Assembly (NCBI GenBank): GCA_026169195.1
Contig: JAPFEH010000067.1
Span: forward strand, 1 to 59,208
DNA: 59,208 nt
Direction: 5' to 3'
From: Dysosmobacter sp.
Lineage (GTDB): Bacteria; Bacillota; Clostridia; Oscillospirales; Oscillospiraceae
The notes beneath the pieces are model-generated. The model ran no database searches. It was not told the origin of the DNA and was given only the letters and a program-made list of their open reading frames with translations. The position numbers and the translations under genes are program-made. Positions 52,339 through 59,208 of this stretch are shown here, piece by piece (positions within the stretch are counted from its first letter, which is position 1; each line of letters opens with the position of its first letter).

Positions 52339-53706
52339 ATGGTATCTCCCGCAATGCTGATTGCAGTCTTGGTGGCCGCCATCGCCATCATCCTCTTCTG
52401 CATCATCGTCCTGAAGCTCAACGCCTCCATCGGCATGATCATCGCCAGCCTGTTCATGGGCGTATTCGGCGGTCTGGATCTGCTGACCACTGCAACCACC
52501 ATTTCTTCCGGATTCGGCAATATGATGACCAGCATCGGTCTGCCTGTCGGCTTCGGCACCATTTTGGGCCAGCTGATGAGCGACAGCGGCGCTGCCGACG
52601 TCATCGCTGACCGGCTGGTTTCCGCCTTCCCTGCCAAGCGCTCCGTCTGGGGCCTGAGTCTGGCCGGCTTCGTGCTGTCCATCCCCGTGTTCTTCGACGT
52701 GACCTTCATCATTCTGATCCCCATCGGCATCACCATTGCCGCCAAGATCGACATGAAGATGTGCTATGTCACCGGCTGCCTGACCATCGGCGCCACCACC
52801 GCGCACTGCGTGGTGCCCCCCACCCCCAACCCTCTGGCTGCCGCCGACATCTTCGGGTTTGATCTGGGCATCATGATGATCGTTGGTCTGGTGATCGGCT
52901 TCATCACGGTTCTTGTCAGCGACTTTGTGTTTATCAAGATCCACAACCGCGGCATCTGGAATGAGGAAAAAGACGTGAACCACAGCTCCAACGTGGTCAA
53001 CGAGCTGGTGGCCGCCCGTGCCGCTCAGAACGACAGCAGAAAGCGTCCCTCCTTCTTCATGGCCCTGCTGCCTGTGGTCATTCCCGTCATCTGCATCCTG
53101 TTTGGTACGCTGGGCAGCGCCATGTTCGACGAGGCTCCCGTGATCTGCGACTTCCTGGGCGACAAGCTGATCGCCATGCTTCTGGGCACGCTGGGCGCTT
53201 ATCTGGTCAGCCTTCCCTACATCGGCCGCGACAACTTTGAAAAGAGTGCCGGCGAGGCGCTCAAGAGCGCCGGCGTGGTGCTGCTGATCACCGGCGCAGG
53301 CGGAAGCTTCTCCTCCGTCATTGCCGCCACCGGAATCGGCGACTCCATTGTGAGCCTCCTGAGCACCGGCACCGATTCCGTGATCCCCGCTATGTTCCTT
53401 GCCTATCTCATCGGCATGATCTTCCGTGTGGCGCAAGGCTCCGGCACCGTGGCCGGCATGACCTCCATGACCATTATGGCTACGGTTGCTCCCGCTGTGG
53501 GCTGCCATCCCGTCTGGATCGCGCTGGCCTGCCTCTCCGGCGGCAACTCCATCGGCCATGTCAATGACTCCGGCTTCTGGGTCGCCACCAATATGTCCGG
53601 CCTCACTGTCACCGGCGGTCTGAAGACCTACACCTTAGGCTCCTTCATCTCCTCTGTCTGCATCTTCCTGCTGGCTCTGGCAGGCGCCCTGTTCATTCCC
53701 CTGTAA
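52339..53706 (+). CDS. GntP-family permease
   Basis: The product is 455 residues with about 12 membrane helices. GntP family features are LNASIGMIIASLFMGVFGGLD, the FDVTFIILIPIGITIAAK segment, GATTAHCVVPPTPNPLAAA, and the C-terminal GNSIGHVNDSGFWV. The family imports gluconate and other sugar acids, glycerate or hydroxy acids with protons. The ATG at 52339 has AAAGGA upstream; the longer frame at 52306 is not supported. Position between the isomerase and the lyase genes makes it the likely importer for this pathway. Confidence 0.92.
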   Translation: MVSPAMLIAVLVAAIAIILFCIIVLKLNASIGMIIASLFMGVFGGLDLLTTATTISSGFGNMMTSIGLPVGFGTILGQLMSDSGAADVIADRLVSAFPAKRSVWGLSLAGFVLSIPVFFDVTFIILIPIGITIAAKIDMKMCYVTGCLTIGATTAHCVVPPTPNPLAAADIFGFDLGIMMIVGLVIGFITVLVSDFVFIKIHNRGIWNEEKDVNHSSNVVNELVAARAAQNDSRKRPSFFMALLPVVIPVICILFGTLGSAMFDEAPVICDFLGDKLIAMLLGTLGAYLVSLPYIGRDNFEKSAGEALKSAGVVLLITGAGGSFSSVIAATGIGDSIVSLLSTGTDSVIPAMFLAYLIGMIFRVAQGSGTVAGMTSMTIMATVAPAVGCHPVWIALACLSGGNSIGHVNDSGFWVATNMSGLTVTGGLKTYTLGSFISSVCIFLLALAGALFIPL

Positions 53707-53755
53707 CTCAATCTGATATGACACGGTCTTTTGACCGGAAAAGGAGGAACCCATT

Positions 53756-54046
53756 ATGCGCAACGCAATGATCATTGATGCCAAGGACAACGTGGCCGTT
53801 GCCATTGAGCCCATCGCCAAGGGCGAGCAGGCCGTTTACCTCTGTGCGGGCAAGGAGGTCTCCCTGCCCGTTCTGGAGGACATCACCATCTATCACAAGC
53901 TGGCGACCCGCAATATTGCCAAGGGGGAGCCTGTGGTGAAATACGGCGAGCACATCGGCGCCGCCACCACAGACATTCCCGCCGGCGCTCATGTCCATGT
54001 CCATAACGTGGAGAGCGTCAAAGAAGACCGCCGGTCTAAAGAATAA
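53756..54046 (+). CDS. UxaA/SuyA-type small subunit (SAF domain)
   Basis: The product is 96 residues, a single SAF domain as found at the N terminus of altronate and galactarate dehydratases and as the separate small subunit of sulfolactate sulfo-lyase. The core reads YHKLATRNIAKGEPVVKYGE, then the histidine pair in AGAHVHVHNVES. AGGAGG precedes the ATG. It lies 11 bases before the large subunit gene, so the two form one enzyme. In classical UxaA the two parts are fused; the split form is common in Firmicutes and in SuyAB. Confidence 0.9.
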   Translation: MRNAMIIDAKDNVAVAIEPIAKGEQAVYLCAGKEVSLPVLEDITIYHKLATRNIAKGEPVVKYGEHIGAATTDIPAGAHVHVHNVESVKEDRRSKE

Positions 54047-54057
54047 AGGGGGAATTC

Positions 54058-55224
54058 ATGATGACTTTTTATGGATACCGTCGTCCTGACGGCCGGATCG
54101 GCGTCAGAAACCACGTCCTGATCCTGCCTGCCAGCGTCTGCGCCTCCGACTGCGCACGCCAGATCGCCCAGTCCGTGGAGGGCGCCATCAGCTTCAGCAA
54201 CCAGCAGGGCTGCTCTCAGGTAGCCCCCGACCAGCAGCTGACCATGGACGTGATGGCCGGCTACGCTGCCAACCCCAATATCTACGGAACCATCGTGGTG
54301 TCTCTGGGCTGCGAAAACTGCCAGATGGATCTGGTGGTGGCTGCCATTCAGGAGCGCACCAACAAACCCTTGAAGCAGTTTATCATTCAAGAGGTGGGCG
54401 GCACCATCAAAACCGTGGAAGCCGCCAGCCGCTGCGCCCGCGAAATGGTGCAGGAGGCCAGTCTGCTGCAAAAGGAGGAGTTCCCCATCTCCGAGCTGAT
54501 CGTCGGCACGGAATGCGGCGGCTCCGATCCCACCAGCGGCCTTGCCGCCAATCCCGTCATCGGCGAAATGAGTGATCTGCTGGTCAAGGCCGGCGGCACC
54601 AGCATTCTGTCCGAAACCGCAGAATTCATCGGCGCCGAACACATTCTGGCCCGCCGCGCCTCCTCCCCCGCCGTTCATGACCGCATTTATGAAATCTGCG
54701 AAAACTTTGAAAAGCACTTCCAGAACGTAGGCGAGGATGTCCGCGCCGGCAATCCCTCCCCCGGCAACAAGGCCGGCGGCATCACCACGCTGGAGGAAAA
54801 GTCTCTGGGCTGCATCCACAAGGGCGGCCACAGCCCCGTCAACGCCGTCTATGACTACGCCAAGCAGGTAGGCTCCAAGGAGGGTCTGGTCATCATGGAC
54901 ACGCCGGGAAATGATCCGGCCTCTGTTGCAGCCATGGTTGCCGGCGGCGCACAGGTCATCGTATTCTCCAGCGGACGCGGTTCACCCGTGGGCCATCCCA
55001 TTGCTCCCGTGGTGAAAATCACCGGCAACAAGCTGACCTTTGCCGCCATGGAGGATAACATCGATTTCAGCGCCGCCCCCCTGATCTACGGCGAGAAGTC
55101 TCTGGAAGAGCTGGGTGAAAGCCTGCTGCAAATGGTGGTGGATACCGCCAACGGCAAGCAGACCAAGGCTGAGGCCCTGGGCTTCAACGAAGTCGCCATC
55201 GCCCGTGTGTGCAATTATGTCTGA
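54058..55224 (+). CDS. UxaA/SuyB-type large subunit (D-galactarate/altronate dehydratase C-terminal family)
   Basis: The product is 388 residues with the conserved family blocks GYRRPDGRIGVRNHVLILP, VVSLGCENCQ, LIVGTECGGSDPTSGLAANP and NPSPGNKAGGITTLEEKSLG. These enzymes are iron-dependent lyases that remove water from altronate or galactarate, or sulfite from (R)-sulfolactate. I cannot separate these options by eye. The dehydratase would yield a 2-keto-3-deoxy acid, the sulfo-lyase would yield pyruvate. No KDG kinase or aldolase lies in this window, whereas a PFOR follows immediately, which fits direct production of pyruvate or another 2-oxoacid. Two ATG codons stand in tandem; the first is used here. 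Confidence 0.88.
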   Translation: MMTFYGYRRPDGRIGVRNHVLILPASVCASDCARQIAQSVEGAISFSNQQGCSQVAPDQQLTMDVMAGYAANPNIYGTIVVSLGCENCQMDLVVAAIQERTNKPLKQFIIQEVGGTIKTVEAASRCAREMVQEASLLQKEEFPISELIVGTECGGSDPTSGLAANPVIGEMSDLLVKAGGTSILSETAEFIGAEHILARRASSPAVHDRIYEICENFEKHFQNVGEDVRAGNPSPGNKAGGITTLEEKSLGCIHKGGHSPVNAVYDYAKQVGSKEGLVIMDTPGNDPASVAAMVAGGAQVIVFSSGRGSPVGHPIAPVVKITGNKLTFAAMEDNIDFSAAPLIYGEKSLEELGESLLQMVVDTANGKQTKAEALGFNEVAIARVCNYV

Positions 55225-55263
55225 TACTCTGACATTAAAATTTTGAAAGAGGAGCCTCTTCTT

Positions 55264-58812
<3,549 letters not shown>

Positions 58813-58870
58813 GATCCGCCAAGGTTCTTCTCCCCAAGAGAACAACCAGTTCGGTAACATCGACAGCAAT

Positions 58871-58913
58871 GCCCCCTGATGCAGAAATCCGCATCAGGGG
58901 GCGTCCCTTTTTT
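58871..58913 (+). terminator. Terminator of the isomerase-lyase-PFOR unit, third copy of the CCCCCTGATGC hairpin
   Basis: GCCCCCTGATGC (58871-58882) pairs perfectly with GCATCAGGGGGC (58891-58902), followed after five bases by TTTTTT. From 58914 to 59067 I see nothing else. Confidence 0.88.
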
Positions 58914-59067
58914 CAAGCCGGATTGCGTCAGGAAGCTATGCAAGGGAGCGGGCTATGCCTGCCGTTGGCAGCCCCGTCCGGTTTCGCAAACGGGTAAACA
59001 AAGGACGACAGCAAAAAATGCTGCCGCCCTTTCTCATAACCGGAGAACAATGCGCCCCGGATGGAAG

Positions 59068-59208
59068 TGTACTGCCCCAGATTGTACGGACAGCACAAAA
59101 AGCCCCCTGATAGGAAAATATTGAAGTTTTAAGTGGAGTGGCGCAGCGTAAGCGGTGCCACTCCAGTTTTTAACTGGATACGCTCATGGTTGTAGAAATA
59201 AATATAAC
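59068..59208 (-). mobile_element. End of an IS3-family insertion sequence, continuing beyond the window
   Basis: TGTACTGCCCCAGATTGTAC at 59068 begins what looks like the terminal inverted repeat of an IS150-like IS3 element. It is followed inward by GGACAGCACAAAAAGCCCCC and then the 3' end of the transposase on the minus strand. The target duplication and the other end lie outside the window. Confidence 0.8.
59129..59208 (-). CDS. IS3-family transposase OrfB, C-terminal fragment
   Basis: Reading inward from the edge on the minus strand, 25 codons end with FYNHERIQLKTGVAPL, then TLRHST and TAA at 59131-59129. This is the conserved C terminus of IS150-type DDE transposases (rve integrase core). 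The 5' part is outside the window. It shows mobile DNA directly next to the hydroxy-acid block. Confidence 0.88.
   Translation of the reverse strand, partial: YIYFYNHERIQLKTGVAPLTLRHST

Overview
The window looks like chromosomal DNA from a spore-forming, strictly anaerobic, GC-rich gut Clostridia of the Oscillospiraceae type (Lawsonibacter, Flavonifractor or Dysosmobacter-like). This is inferred from a SpoVT homologue, two pyruvate:ferredoxin oxidoreductases, a type III glutamine synthetase, an anaerobic sulfatase maturase, Gram-positive style ribosome binding sites (AGGAGG) and GC-rich codon use. I saw no rRNA, tRNA or CRISPR array. The first ~950 bases are clearly more AT-rich, and both ends carry insertion-sequence-like sequence; the right end is certainly an IS3-family element cut by the window edge.

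Layout. 1-3345: IS-like edge, a small lipoprotein, a cysteine-rich small protein, and an exported S41 protease with a C-terminal SLH-like region. 3376-9815: PFOR (minus), then comM and a PF06541 membrane protein (plus). 9816-10339: a structured RNA candidate with its own promoter and terminator. 10340-20214: two divergent units that I read as one sulfated aminosugar island. The minus operon is anSME, a ROK-like kinase, nagB and nagA. The plus side has an aldose-1-epimerase-like gene, a cytosolic Cys-type sulfatase and an SsuABC/TauABC-type importer. 20300-25121: an oligopeptide-binding lipoprotein, a DEAD-box helicase, a small XRE regulator, and an ECF sigma/anti-sigma pair. 25217-38106: glycogen metabolism, with glgC-glgD-glgA-glgP on minus and a eukaryote-type glgB on plus. 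Between them lie a TSUP exporter, an Asp/Glu racemase-like enzyme, a dicarboxylate/amino acid symporter and spoVT. 38242-41855: glutamine synthetase III and a CoA-transferase.

42004-58913 is a hydroxy-acid/sugar-acid block. A textbook sigma-54 promoter (TGGCAC-N5-TTGC) with upstream repeated half-sites drives pdxA2-tctB-tctA-tctC. It is followed by a PrpR-type sigma-54 activator under its own sigma-A promoter and by an AbrB-family permease. A second unit under a LacI-type regulator carries a LarA-like nickel-pincer isomerase, a GntP-family permease, a two-subunit UxaA/SuyAB-type lyase and a second PFOR. The simplest reading is import of a hydroxy acid, epimerisation, dehydration or desulfonation to a 2-oxoacid, and oxidation to acyl-CoA. 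The substrate cannot be told from sequence alone; sugar acids and sulfolactate are both live options.

Candidates for undescribed biology: the sulfated aminosugar island, the LarA/GntP/UxaA/PFOR unit, the sigma-54 PdxA2/TTT unit lacking the usual kinase, and the structured RNA at 10039-10315. Smaller oddities are the lysine-rich tail on GlgA, the upstream ORF that ends on the glgC start codon, and a recurring CCCCCTGATGCAG stem-loop at transcription-unit ends.
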